Shown here: positions 1 through 4,804 of the stretch, piece after piece
Layout of the letters: every line of letters begins with the position of its first letter
How positions within the stretch are numbered: the first letter of the stretch is position 1
Origin: CAZPWQ01 sp964590495
Lineage (GTDB): Bacteria; Bacteroidota; Rhodothermia; Balneolales; Balneolaceae
DNA length: 6,388 nucleotides
Direction of reading: 5' to 3'
NCBI GenBank assembly: GCA_964590495.1
Contig: CAZPWQ010000161.1
Span: 1 to 6,388, forward strand
Notes under the pieces: model-generated
The model's input: only the letters and a program-made list of their open reading frames with translations
Told to the model about the DNA's origin: nothing
Database searches by the model: none
Made by a program: the position numbers and the translations under genes

Positions 1-542
1 GGTTCGTAGTTGTCGTTCTTTTTGTATCTCACGGGAGGGATCAGTTCTCGCGCGCCCGCGTCTAGGGGAGGGTTAGTATTAGAAGATGAAGAAGAAGAAG
101 CAGACGCAGAGTCATTTTCTGCCAATGGCAAATCTATGGCACTGCCATTTTCATTATCTGGCACTGCCATATTTTTACCACTGTCGTTTTTATTCTCCTC
201 CCACCTTTTTTCTGCCCCTCTACGCCCTGCGGCGGCTTTTTTCTCTTTGTAGGCAGCCTGCTTTTTTCTTTCCTCTTCTAATCGTGGGTGGATAATTTTA
301 TTATTTTCCACTTCCTTGAAACATTTTTTAATTCTTTTTTCCCACGATTTTTTAAATTTTTTTGGTGTTGATCGTGCGATCTTACATAAATCTTTTTCAG
401 AATTTGGCAAAGATCCTTCAAGCCAGCAGTGGCAAAGCAGGAGGATATACATGCCAATTTCGTCGTGATTCATGAGAGTTACATTCGAATCTGATAAAAA
501 ATCTTTAGGGTAAAACTGAAATGCTGGTGCCTTTTTACTCAT
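1..542 (-). CDS. DUF1376 (YdaU-like) phage replication protein, C-terminus cut by window edge
   Basis: The reading frame runs from the ATG at 542 to the left edge without a stop, giving 180 complete codons; the 3' end lies outside. The N-terminus (about residues 5-60) has the DUF1376 pattern: APAFQFYPKDFLSD, then HDEIGMYILLLCHCW and EGSLP. DUF1376 is found in phage and prophage proteins often annotated as YdaU or replication-module proteins; the exact role is unsettled. Residues 61-115 are very rich in Lys/Arg/Glu and probably helical, followed by an Asn/Asp/Ser-rich linker with a six-serine run near 149-154, probably joining a C-terminal domain not seen here. It starts 10 bp after the stop of the winged-helix gene. 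The ribosome site is weak: AGGCG seven bases before the ATG, partly built from the preceding TAG stop. The linker-coding DNA carries the palindrome cluster at 120..170. Domain call firm; function inferred. Confidence 0.88.
   Translation of the reverse strand, partial: MSKKAPAFQFYPKDFLSDSNVTLMNHDEIGMYILLLCHCWLEGSLPNSEKDLCKIARSTPKKFKKSWEKRIKKCFKEVENNKIIHPRLEEERKKQAAYKEKKAAAGRRGAEKRWEENKNDSGKNMAVPDNENGSAIDLPLAENDSASASSSSSSNTNPPLDAGARELIPPVRYKKNDNYE
120..170. repeat. Cluster of three TGGCA/TGCCA palindromes, putative origin iterons
   Basis: Three 11-bp perfect palindromes with one central base lie at 120-130 (TGCCA-A-TGGCA), 138-148 and 160-170 (both TGGCA-C-TGCCA). The last two belong to an identical 12-bp repeat, TGGCACTGCCAT, at 137-148 and 159-170, spaced 22 bp. 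On the coding strand the two copies are read in different frames, giving MAVP in one and GSAI in the other, so peptide repetition does not explain them. They sit in the linker part of the DUF1376 gene. A stretch of about 78% AT lies at 301-360. Lambda and relatives carry origin iterons inside their initiator gene, so this could be the binding site of the encoded replication protein. The repeats are seen directly; the origin role is inference. Confidence 0.5.
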
Positions 543-552
543 TGTAATTCGC

Positions 553-999
553 CTATTTATTTCTGTTTATGAACTGTTCGTAAAAATTCATCTGTTTCCC
601 AGCGTGCTTTGCCACGATCTCCCGGTGGGACATCGGTTTATTTTTCTGGATCTCTTCTGTCGGCCGGCGCCACCGCCACAGATGTTCGGTACCACCCAGT
701 AGCGAGTTGTTGGTCTCGGGCGTCATGATCAGGATTCCGGACTGAGTCAGGTTCTTAATGGCCCGGCGGGTAGAGGTGATAGGCCAGTCGCCGCGTTTGT
801 CGGGGAACCCCGGGAACAGCATCTGGTGAACGACGGTCGGGCCGATGGCCGAAGAAGAATTTTTAAAGAACAACCTGGCTATATCTTTTTCCTGCTTGTT
901 GGCACTCTCCTTTAGGTGGGCTACCTGCTCCTCGGTGTAGTGAGAGGTCCGGTAGGTGGTCGCTTTGTGTTTGTCGATTCGCTGATCTATATTTGACAT
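553..999 (-). CDS. Winged helix-turn-helix phage protein
   Basis: A 148-residue protein without signal peptide or membrane segment. The middle (about residues 36-110) looks like a winged helix: a helix around KDIARLFF, a connecting segment with FPGFPDKRGDWPITS, a likely recognition helix STRRAIKNLTQSGIL (76-90), then a short hairpin with ETNNSLLGGTEHLWRWRR. The form 'S-x-R-R-A-x-x-N-L-x-x-x-G-x-L' occurs in phage proteins that decide between gene programmes or accompany replication genes; the family has no name I can give with confidence. The ATG at 999 is the only reasonable start: an in-frame TAA lies five codons upstream and no other start is near. It has no clear Shine-Dalgarno sequence, unlike most neighbours. 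It follows a 70-bp gap with a promoter-like box and an inverted repeat, so it may be transcribed on its own, and it is spaced 10 bp from the DUF1376 gene. Confidence 0.82.
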   Translation of the reverse strand: MSNIDQRIDKHKATTYRTSHYTEEQVAHLKESANKQEKDIARLFFKNSSSAIGPTVVHQMLFPGFPDKRGDWPITSTRRAIKNLTQSGILIMTPETNNSLLGGTEHLWRWRRPTEEIQKNKPMSHREIVAKHAGKQMNFYEQFINRNK

Positions 1000-1027
1000 A
1001 ACGGTTAGTCGTTAGGTTAACTGGTTG

Positions 1028-1068
1028 TCCCCTACCCTCTGTGCTTGGCGGCGATGAGGAGTAGGGGA
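1028..1068 (-). promoter_or_regulatory. Inverted repeat / potential hairpin before the winged-helix gene
   Basis: The arms CCCCTAC (1029-1035) and GTAGGGG (1061-1067) pair perfectly, extended outward by T1028/A1068 and inward by CCTC (1036-1039) with GAGG (1056-1059), leaving one unpaired base (1060) and a 16-base loop. That is 12 pairs with a single bulge. No T-run follows on either strand, so it does not look like an intrinsic terminator. It lies in the only sizeable non-coding gap of the window. It could be an mRNA leader hairpin in read-through transcripts, or an operator dyad covering the start site of the promoter at 1069..1099. Confidence 0.5.
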
Positions 1069-1099
1069 ATTATATTCTTAGTTTATTACTTTTCGTGAA
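1069..1099 (-). promoter_or_regulatory. Possible sigma70-type promoter for the winged-helix and DUF1376 genes
   Basis: On the minus strand a perfect TATAAT lies at 1074-1069, overlapping the stop codon of the methyltransferase gene. The best upstream match is TTCACG (1099-1094), four of six bases of TTGACA, with a 19-bp spacer that is longer than ideal. Predicted initiation near 1062 falls inside the inverted repeat. Its position, before the one gene with a non-coding leader, supports it; the poor -35 box and the AT-rich setting weaken it. Confidence 0.35.
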
Positions 1100-1579
1100 T
1101 GCTATCCAGTGAGTGTTTGCATTTTTGCCGGACTTGTGACCAAATAATGGCTTATAGTCCGTCAATTCAAGGATCTTTGATACCGGTATTTGTGTTTCAT
1201 TCCATTTAAAAATCAGGGTTCCGCCGGGTACAAGTACTCTGAAACACTCAGAAAACCCTTGTTTGATATCGTCCTCCCAGCTTGGTAATAACCGGCCGTA
1301 CTTTTGAGCCAGCCATGAATTTTCACCCAAATCATTCATGTGTGGTGGATCAAACACAACCATCTTAAAAGTATTATTTTCAAATGGCATGTTCCGGAAG
1401 TCTATTTTCAGGTCCGGATCAATTTCAACGTGCCGCCCATCACAGCACTCAATGCTTTCCCGTCGTATATCGGCAAACAATACATCAGGATGCTCTTTGT
1501 TGAACCAAAACATTCGAGCACCACAACATGCATCCAGTATCGTTTTACCGTGTGGTATTTGATTTTCAGAGTTAAACAT
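1070..1579 (-). CDS. Orphan class I SAM-dependent methyltransferase
   Basis: A 169-residue cytosolic protein with the Rossmann methyltransferase layout. Motif I is ILDACCGARMFWF (14-26), which binds S-adenosylmethionine. An acidic residue follows in FADIR (35-39), then DFRNMPF (60-66), and the catalytic-type motif DPPH at 77-80 at the end of the strand MVVFDPP. GFSECFRVLVPGGTLIFKWN (98-117) is the typical late strand-helix unit. DPPH resembles the (D/N/S)PP(Y/F/H) motif of enzymes that methylate amino nitrogens, so an adenine or cytosine amino group in nucleic acid is a fair guess, but the substrate is unknown. It is too short for a separate target-recognition domain, and no restriction enzyme adjoins it, so it is an orphan enzyme. 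GGAG four bases before the ATG sets the start. It lies 18 bp after the preceding small gene. Confidence 0.87.
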   Translation of the reverse strand: MFNSENQIPHGKTILDACCGARMFWFNKEHPDVLFADIRRESIECCDGRHVEIDPDLKIDFRNMPFENNTFKMVVFDPPHMNDLGENSWLAQKYGRLLPSWEDDIKQGFSECFRVLVPGGTLIFKWNETQIPVSKILELTDYKPLFGHKSGKNANTHWIAFTKSNKLRI

Positions 1580-1597
1580 AAATCTCCATTCTCGTTA

Positions 1598-1867
1598 CTA
1601 TTCTTTGATCGCTATAAGTACATCCAATTCCTTTGTCCGGGCGGTAATTACCTTCCCCTTGTACTTGGTCAATATATCATACAAATCATTGTCCATCCTT
1701 ATCTTACCACCGTCAAAATTATCATTGATCTCTACCTCGATAATGCTGCTTGAAACTGATTCATCCTGTCGGGCCTTTCCCTTTAATTCATCCCAATCGT
1801 CGGATGTTTTTCCCGTGTCGAAATACTTCCCGTCGATCTTTCCGTAAAGTTTTCCTTCGTATTCCAT
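1598..1867 (-). CDS. Small hypothetical phage protein
   Basis: I do not recognise a named family. From the ATG at 1867 it has 89 residues. It begins with a beta-like segment, EYEGKLYGKIDGKYFDTGKT, then a short helix (DDWDELKGK), an acidic serine-rich middle, and an apparent beta-rich C-terminus ending LDVLIAIKE. The 'GKLYGKIDGKYF' opening recalls short phage proteins of unknown role. It has no cysteine or membrane segment. An alternative GTG start at 1885 would add six residues and overlap the upstream gene by 11 bp, with AAAGGA only two bases away, which is too close; I prefer the ATG, although its own ribosome site is poor. Coding status rests on the unbroken frame, tight packing and sensible composition. 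Confidence 0.68.
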   Translation of the reverse strand: MEYEGKLYGKIDGKYFDTGKTSDDWDELKGKARQDESVSSSIIEVEINDNFDGGKIRMDNDLYDILTKYKGKVITARTKELDVLIAIKE

Positions 1868-1874
1868 GTCATTC

Positions 1875-2078
1875 TTACCAATCACGATCCTTTACCGGGA
1901 TCCGTTGTAATTTCTGTTTCTGTTTTATGAATGCTACCTGGGCAGGTGTTTGACCTCTGCCATTTAAGCAATCTGGATCAGCCTCGATCTGTTTTTTGCT
2001 AACATTCAAACAGTCGAGTCGTAGTTCATCCAACTCCGGCATTGTTTTGCACTTTCTAACCTGTTCTTCAAATGTCAT
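1875..2078 (-). CDS. Small hypothetical phage protein
   Basis: A 67-residue protein, family not recognised. The first half (TFEEQVRKCKTMPELDELRL) looks helical and charged. The centre has KKQIEADPDCLNGRGQTPAQ and the rest is a basic helix, FIKQKQKLQR. Three cysteines (10, 23, 37) are scattered with no zinc-finger spacing. No signal peptide or membrane segment is seen. The ATG at 2078 has an AGGA site seven bases upstream, which sits in the end of the preceding gene; that gene's TAA stop is only two bases before the ATG, so the two are probably translationally coupled. Confidence 0.7.
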   Translation of the reverse strand: MTFEEQVRKCKTMPELDELRLDCLNVSKKQIEADPDCLNGRGQTPAQVAFIKQKQKLQRIPVKDRDW

Positions 2079-2080
2079 AT

Positions 2081-2263
2081 TTATTTCCTCGGTTTGTTCT
2101 CGGTCTTACAATTATCACATTTGTGTTCTTGATCATCCCAATCGCCACAATCACCCCAGTGGAATCCTTGTCCACACGTCTCACAGAATCCGGCTTCCGA
2201 ATGATCCAGATATTCACCACAAACAATACAGTTTCCAATAGGCATCAAGTTTTCAAAACTCAT
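2081..2263 (-). CDS. Small zinc-binding protein with a C4HC3 (PHD/RING-like) Cys-His order
   Basis: A 60-residue protein made almost wholly of a metal-binding module. Counted from the ATG at 2263, the ligands read C12-x2-C15-x11-C27-x2-C30-x4-H35-x3-C39-x9-C49-x2-C52. This is the C4HC3 order of PHD and RING-variant fingers, although PHD usually has H-x2-C and an aromatic residue two before the last CxxC, which is missing here. Two plain zinc ribbons or knuckles are the simpler alternative. QGFHWGDCGDW is a notable aromatic-acidic segment between the knuckles. Role unknown: protein-protein or nucleic-acid binding are both possible. A TTG at 2269 would add two residues, but the ATG is the more natural start; its ribosome site is weak. 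It begins three bases after the upstream gene stops. Confidence 0.75.
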   Translation of the reverse strand: MSFENLMPIGNCIVCGEYLDHSEAGFCETCGQGFHWGDCGDWDDQEHKCDNCKTENKPRK

Positions 2264-2265
2264 AA

Positions 2266-2520
2266 TCAATAGTTTGGATCCCAGCTTTGTATCGCATTTT
2301 CAAAAATCAATAATTGTTGAAGGGATTCTATATGTAAAAAAAGCTTGTTACCATCCGGCATATTCAAAGCAATTTCAGGCTGGTTCCTTTCAATAGTAAC
2401 AATGAGTGTCAGCCGTCCACCATCTTCATTAGGATCCGATAGGTGTTTTTCAAATGGGATCATAGGAAAATCATCGTTTTTCGTGAATCCGAAGTCTATA
2501 AGTTCCTGTTCTGTTATCAT
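2266..2520 (-). CDS. Small hypothetical phage protein
   Basis: An 84-residue acidic protein. It opens with TEQELIDFGFTKNDDFPM, followed by alternating hydrophobic segments (RLTLIVTIE, EIALNMP, KLFLHI) that suggest a small beta-sheet, and ends in a helix, SLQQLLIFENAIQ. The order 'x-L-x-x-F-G-F … I … I-x-x-L-x-x-L' resembles short hypothetical proteins I associate with Bacteroidota phages, but this is a loose impression and not a family assignment. Its ATG overlaps the stop of the upstream gene in an ATGA, typical of coupled translation; no clear Shine-Dalgarno site is present, which also suggests dependence on the preceding ribosome. Confidence 0.72.
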   Translation of the reverse strand: MITEQELIDFGFTKNDDFPMIPFEKHLSDPNEDGGRLTLIVTIERNQPEIALNMPDGNKLFLHIESLQQLLIFENAIQSWDPNY

Positions 2521-2732
2521 TCTAGTTCTATTTTTTTAAGTTTTTCTTGATTTCGATAGGCTTGATCTAATCTGTGTCTTAAATCGATTGTAAAACAAAT
2601 TCGACAATCACAATCATCAGGGTGCCCGTCCCCAGCCCCTTTTTCTTCTTCGGAATATTTACCCTCATACACTCCAATTTTATCAGCAATTTCTTCTACA
2701 ATGTCATCAACAGTTTCAAAAGTAATCGGCAT
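2517..2732 (-). CDS. Small acidic protein with a CxCxxC cluster
   Basis: A 71-residue acidic protein. The N-terminal half is helical (ETVDDIVEEIADKIGVYEG), followed by a glutamate-rich loop and HPDDCDCRICF, where three cysteines in a C-x-C-x2-C arrangement and a nearby histidine could hold a metal, and then a helical tail with DLRHRLDQAYRNQEKLKK. One knuckle alone is unlikely to form a full zinc finger, so it may dimerise or the cluster may be structural. The ATG at 2732 has GGAG six bases upstream; a TTG at 2738 is possible but too close to that site. Family not recognised. It overlaps the next gene by 4 bp. Confidence 0.72.
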   Translation of the reverse strand: MPITFETVDDIVEEIADKIGVYEGKYSEEEKGAGDGHPDDCDCRICFTIDLRHRLDQAYRNQEKLKKIELE

Positions 2733-2744
2733 AATCAACTCCGG

Positions 2745-2756
2745 TTTTAATTAAAA
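2745..2756. repeat. 12-bp AT-only palindrome between two genes
   Basis: TTTTAATTAAAA is a perfect 12-bp palindrome in the 24-bp gap between the stop of the DUF4326 gene and the next gene downstream. Such AT-only palindromes arise easily by chance. It could be part of a weak promoter or a protein site serving the small-gene block, but nothing else supports that. Confidence 0.25.
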
Positions 2757-3143
2757 TTAATCGTTAGCAACCCTCAGTAAAATATCTGCATGGCACGGTC
2801 TACTCTCAGGACACCAGCAGGCCAGGTCTTTTCCATGTAGGTCCTCGCGCATCTCGTCCAGGGTGAACGGTCGTGGCCGGACGATCCCCGCCCAGTCGTA
2901 CAGCCCGCTCAGCCAGTGGTGGTAGAGGAAGACCACCGCCCGCTCGCCCTGCTCCCGGTCAAATGTTCGATCCACGAAGATCACCCACGGATCCAGGATC
3001 TTTCGGCGGTGGCTGGCATCGCAGTAGATCATATCACCAACCAGCTTAAAGGGATTGCCGTACGGGCCGGGCCGTCCGACATACCGGGCGCCGTCGGGCA
3101 TTCGCCAGCCACGCACTCGTTTTCTAACTATTCGTTTGGGCAT
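2757..3143 (-). CDS. DUF4326 domain protein
   Basis: A 128-residue protein matching the DUF4326 plan over its length. The N-terminus has the hallmark YVGRPGPYGNPFKL (21-34), the middle has helices around DPWVIFVDRTFD and AVVFLYHHWLSG, and the C-terminus has the other hallmark, GKDLACWCPESRPCHADILL (104-123), with C109, C111, C117 and H118 as possible metal ligands. The family is common in phages and mobile elements; its biochemical role is, as far as I know, not established. The ATG at 3143 has GGAGG six bases upstream, so the longer frame to 3170 is not the real start. It overlaps the nuclease-like gene by 20 bp. The DNA is clearly richer in GC (two counted lines are 63% and 67%) than the small genes just downstream. 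Confidence 0.88.
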   Translation of the reverse strand: MPKRIVRKRVRGWRMPDGARYVGRPGPYGNPFKLVGDMIYCDASHRRKILDPWVIFVDRTFDREQGERAVVFLYHHWLSGLYDWAGIVRPRPFTLDEMREDLHGKDLACWCPESRPCHADILLRVAND

Positions 3144-3675
3144 GAGCGGCCTCCACGTCCTTTGCGGCAAAATTTCGCCAGTATTTGTAATAACAGCTTG
3201 TCATGATCTTTTCTTTGAGTTTTTTAGACGGTTCATTTTTATGCAGGAACGGCGCTTTCTTAATCATCCGGCTTCCGCAAGAACCGCTTGTGCTGTTTGC
3301 ATTAACCAGGATCACACCCGCCCATTTTGGGATATCAACCTGCTCCAGAACCTCACCAGGAGCCGCGTAGTAAAACATGTTGGCACCCATTCCGCGCTGT
3401 AGATATTCATGGCGGGTCGTATATTTTTGATGATCCCAAATCTTATTTTGGCGGCCGTTTTTGTTATGTGGATTAATCACCTGCTTCTTCCGCAGCCCCG
3501 CCCTGTAATCAGATACCGACAGCTTGATCTCGTACTCCACCACCGTTCCGCTTTTTCGCAATATCAGCAGGTCGCTTTCAAAGGCGTAGTGATGGATATT
3601 TGCACACGCCCATTGTCCAACTCCGTATTTATCCCACAGCCTGCTTGCTATAATCCTCTCTGTAAGTTCAGCCAT
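3124..3675 (-). CDS. PD-(D/E)XK nuclease-like protein, MmcB-like
   Basis: A 183-residue protein with the core of a restriction-endonuclease-like fold: an early helix (LTERIIASRLWDKY), FESDLLIL (E33, D35), then VVEYEIKLSVSDY with E49-I50-K51 and S55-D56. The spacing D-x13-E-x-K fits the PD-(D/E)XK signature, and the following 'P…VDIPKWAGVILVN' segment is typical of the MmcB-like group, in which 'EIK-x-S-x-x-D' and 'P-x-x-A-G-L' recur. MmcB relatives are linked to DNA repair; in a phage it might process DNA during replication or recombination. Active-site residues look intact. The ATG at 3675 has a strong GGAGGAG site four bases upstream; the frame stays open to 3924 but that part lies inside the YopX gene and carries no recognisable sequence. 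It overlaps the YopX gene by 8 bp. Confidence 0.8.
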   Translation of the reverse strand: MAELTERIIASRLWDKYGVGQWACANIHHYAFESDLLILRKSGTVVEYEIKLSVSDYRAGLRKKQVINPHNKNGRQNKIWDHQKYTTRHEYLQRGMGANMFYYAAPGEVLEQVDIPKWAGVILVNANSTSGSCGSRMIKKAPFLHKNEPSKKLKEKIMTSCYYKYWRNFAAKDVEAAHAQTNS

Positions 3676-4102
3676 GTTGCTCCTCCAATAATTCGGGGTT
3701 CTGATATACGTTTCCGATAACTTCGGCGTACTTAAAGTCACCGGGTTCCAGGTCATTCCACCTTTTTTTGTCTTCCCACTTGTAGCAGAACCGGCCACCA
3801 GTAAATCCAACCAGGTTGTTGCAGACAGAATACCCCGACGGTTCCATGTGATCCTCAAACCGAAACTGAATAATCTCCCCGGTATAGACGCCCCGCCCCT
3901 TTTTATCTTTCCACGGCAGGCCAAACATCAAATCATACCCGTCAAGGATATAATATCCTACCTCAGCGGCTGCCAGGTAGTCGTAAAAGTCCTCGGGAAC
4001 CTCTTTGGGTATCTTTGTATCATCAACCCAAATGTGATTCGGAAATACGCCAGGGTCGGGGATGATAACGCCTTTGAAATGGGTTTTGAATTTATAGTTC
4101 AT
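3668..4102 (-). CDS. YopX family protein
   Basis: A 144-residue protein with the two best-known YopX signatures: KDKKGRGVYTGEIIQF (65-80), matching the family form 'K-D-K-x-G-x-x-I-x-x-G-D-I-V', and AEVIGNVYQNPELLEE (126-141), matching 'V-I-G-N-I-Y-E-N-P-E-L-L' near the C-terminus. YopX proteins are frequent in phages and prophages; their function is unknown. The first 60 residues (PGVFPNHIWVDDTK, YDYLAAAEVGYYILDGYD) differ from the usual 'IKFRAW' opening, so this is a divergent N-terminus. The ATG at 4102 overlaps the upstream gene by 11 bp; its ribosome site is weak, consistent with coupled translation. Confidence 0.83.
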   Translation of the reverse strand: MNYKFKTHFKGVIIPDPGVFPNHIWVDDTKIPKEVPEDFYDYLAAAEVGYYILDGYDLMFGLPWKDKKGRGVYTGEIIQFRFEDHMEPSGYSVCNNLVGFTGGRFCYKWEDKKRWNDLEPGDFKYAEVIGNVYQNPELLEEQHG

Positions 4103-4340
4103 TGTCTTTCAGGGTTTGTTCAATTTCAGCGATTGCCTTTTTGGCCTTTTCCCGGTCCCCGCAGTCCTCGTGAATCACCTCAAAAGCGGTAATCTTTTTG
4201 GACATTTCCGTAAAGGACATCGGAAGTATAAGGTCATGTGTATCTCCACAGTCCGAGCAGGTCAGTCGGGGCGGGGTGTGGGTTCCGTCTATGTATCGGG
4301 CGGACTTCTTCATGTTTATTTCCAGTACTTCGAAGCTCAT
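4092..4340 (-). CDS. Small zinc-binding-type protein (CxxC … HxxC)
   Basis: An 82-residue protein. C28-x2-C31 in LTCSDCGDTH and H57-x2-C60 in FEVIHEDCGD form a split C2HC site that could bind one zinc ion, with about 25 residues between the halves. The C-terminus is a charged helix (KAKKAIAEIEQTLKD). I know no named family, but small phage proteins of this CxxCG … HxxC build are common. The ATG at 4340 has a perfect GGAGGT six bases upstream, and it overlaps the ASCH gene stop by 4 bp in an ATGA. A second ATG at codon 10 has a weaker site. Confidence 0.77.
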   Translation of the reverse strand: MSFEVLEINMKKSARYIDGTHTPPRLTCSDCGDTHDLILPMSFTEMSKKITAFEVIHEDCGDREKAKKAIAEIEQTLKDNEL

Positions 4341-4804
4341 ATTATTACCTCCACCTTTTTAATGATCTCATCCGGAACATCAAACAGGCCCAGTTGGCCG
4401 GAGTAGGGAATAAACTCAATTGGCTGGGCCATGCGTAGTTTGAAGCCGAGCGGTCCGAAAAACCAAGGAGAATTATCCTGCTTAACGACATCATTTAACC
4501 TGCACAGGCCGACGAATCCGCCACGATTAAACAAATTCTCAGCGCCTTGAGGATGTCCATATTCATGTCCGGGAATTTTAATCCATGGGAAATTTTCACG
4601 AACCCACAGATATCCCTCTAAATCAAACGTCTTACTTGCATGAATGAGGAGCTGGCCGCGATATTTGGGCGGATATTTCCAATCCCGATTTTCGATGTCT
4701 TTGATCAGTCCTTTTTTTTCGGCTTCGAGCCGTTGTGATAGTTTTGTTAGGTCCGGCCGGAACATCAGCCACGGCCACGGTTGTCTGACGGATAGTGCTT
4801 TCAT
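4337..4804 (-). CDS. ASCH domain protein
   Basis: A 155-residue protein with the ASCH pattern: KALSVRQPWPWLM at the start (2-14), IENRDW (37-42), then YRGQLLIHASK (48-58), and later GFVGLCRLNDVV and FGPLGFKLRMAQPI. ASCH domains share a fold with PUA domains and are thought to bind RNA or modified nucleotides; some members have RNA hydrolase or amidohydrolase activity. An extra charged segment of about 20 residues (16-35) lies between 'W-P-W' and 'IENR', longer than in compact relatives. The ATG at 4804 overlaps the DUF5131 stop by 4 bp; GGGGGT lies six bases before it. The in-frame codons up to 4831 lie inside the DUF5131 gene and are not part of this one. Substrate unknown. Confidence 0.87.
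   Translation of the reverse strand: MKALSVRQPWPWLMFRPDLTKLSQRLEAEKKGLIKDIENRDWKYPPKYRGQLLIHASKTFDLEGYLWVRENFPWIKIPGHEYGHPQGAENLFNRGGFVGLCRLNDVVKQDNSPWFFGPLGFKLRMAQPIEFIPYSGQLGLFDVPDEIIKKVEVII

Noticed and set aside
10..295. Two overlapping plus-strand open frames near the left edge
   Set aside because: They lie opposite the DUF1376 gene, have low-complexity hydrophobic translations and no family resemblance; the minus-strand frame has a clear domain match.
405..437. TGGCAAAG repeated at 405-412 and 430-437 as further iterons
   Set aside because: These are half-sites without the palindromic partner, and an eight-base repeat at this distance can occur by chance.
992..1021. Plus-strand TTGACA as a promoter
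   Set aside because: The best -10 at suitable spacing is GTTAAC, only three of six matches, and no plus-strand gene follows.
1028..1068. Rho-independent terminator
   Set aside because: The stem is good, but neither strand has a T-run after it.
3144..3170. Longer start for the DUF4326 gene
   Set aside because: The ATG at 3143 has GGAGG at ideal spacing and the added residues are not part of the family pattern.
2916..3402. Plus-strand open frames opposite DUF4326 and the nuclease-like gene
   Set aside because: They are antisense to genes with recognised domains, and no plus-strand ribosome sites or families were seen.
3676..3924. Upstream extension of the nuclease-like frame
   Set aside because: It lies in another frame of the YopX gene and its translation is basic and unrecognisable, while the ATG at 3675 has a strong GGAGGAG site.
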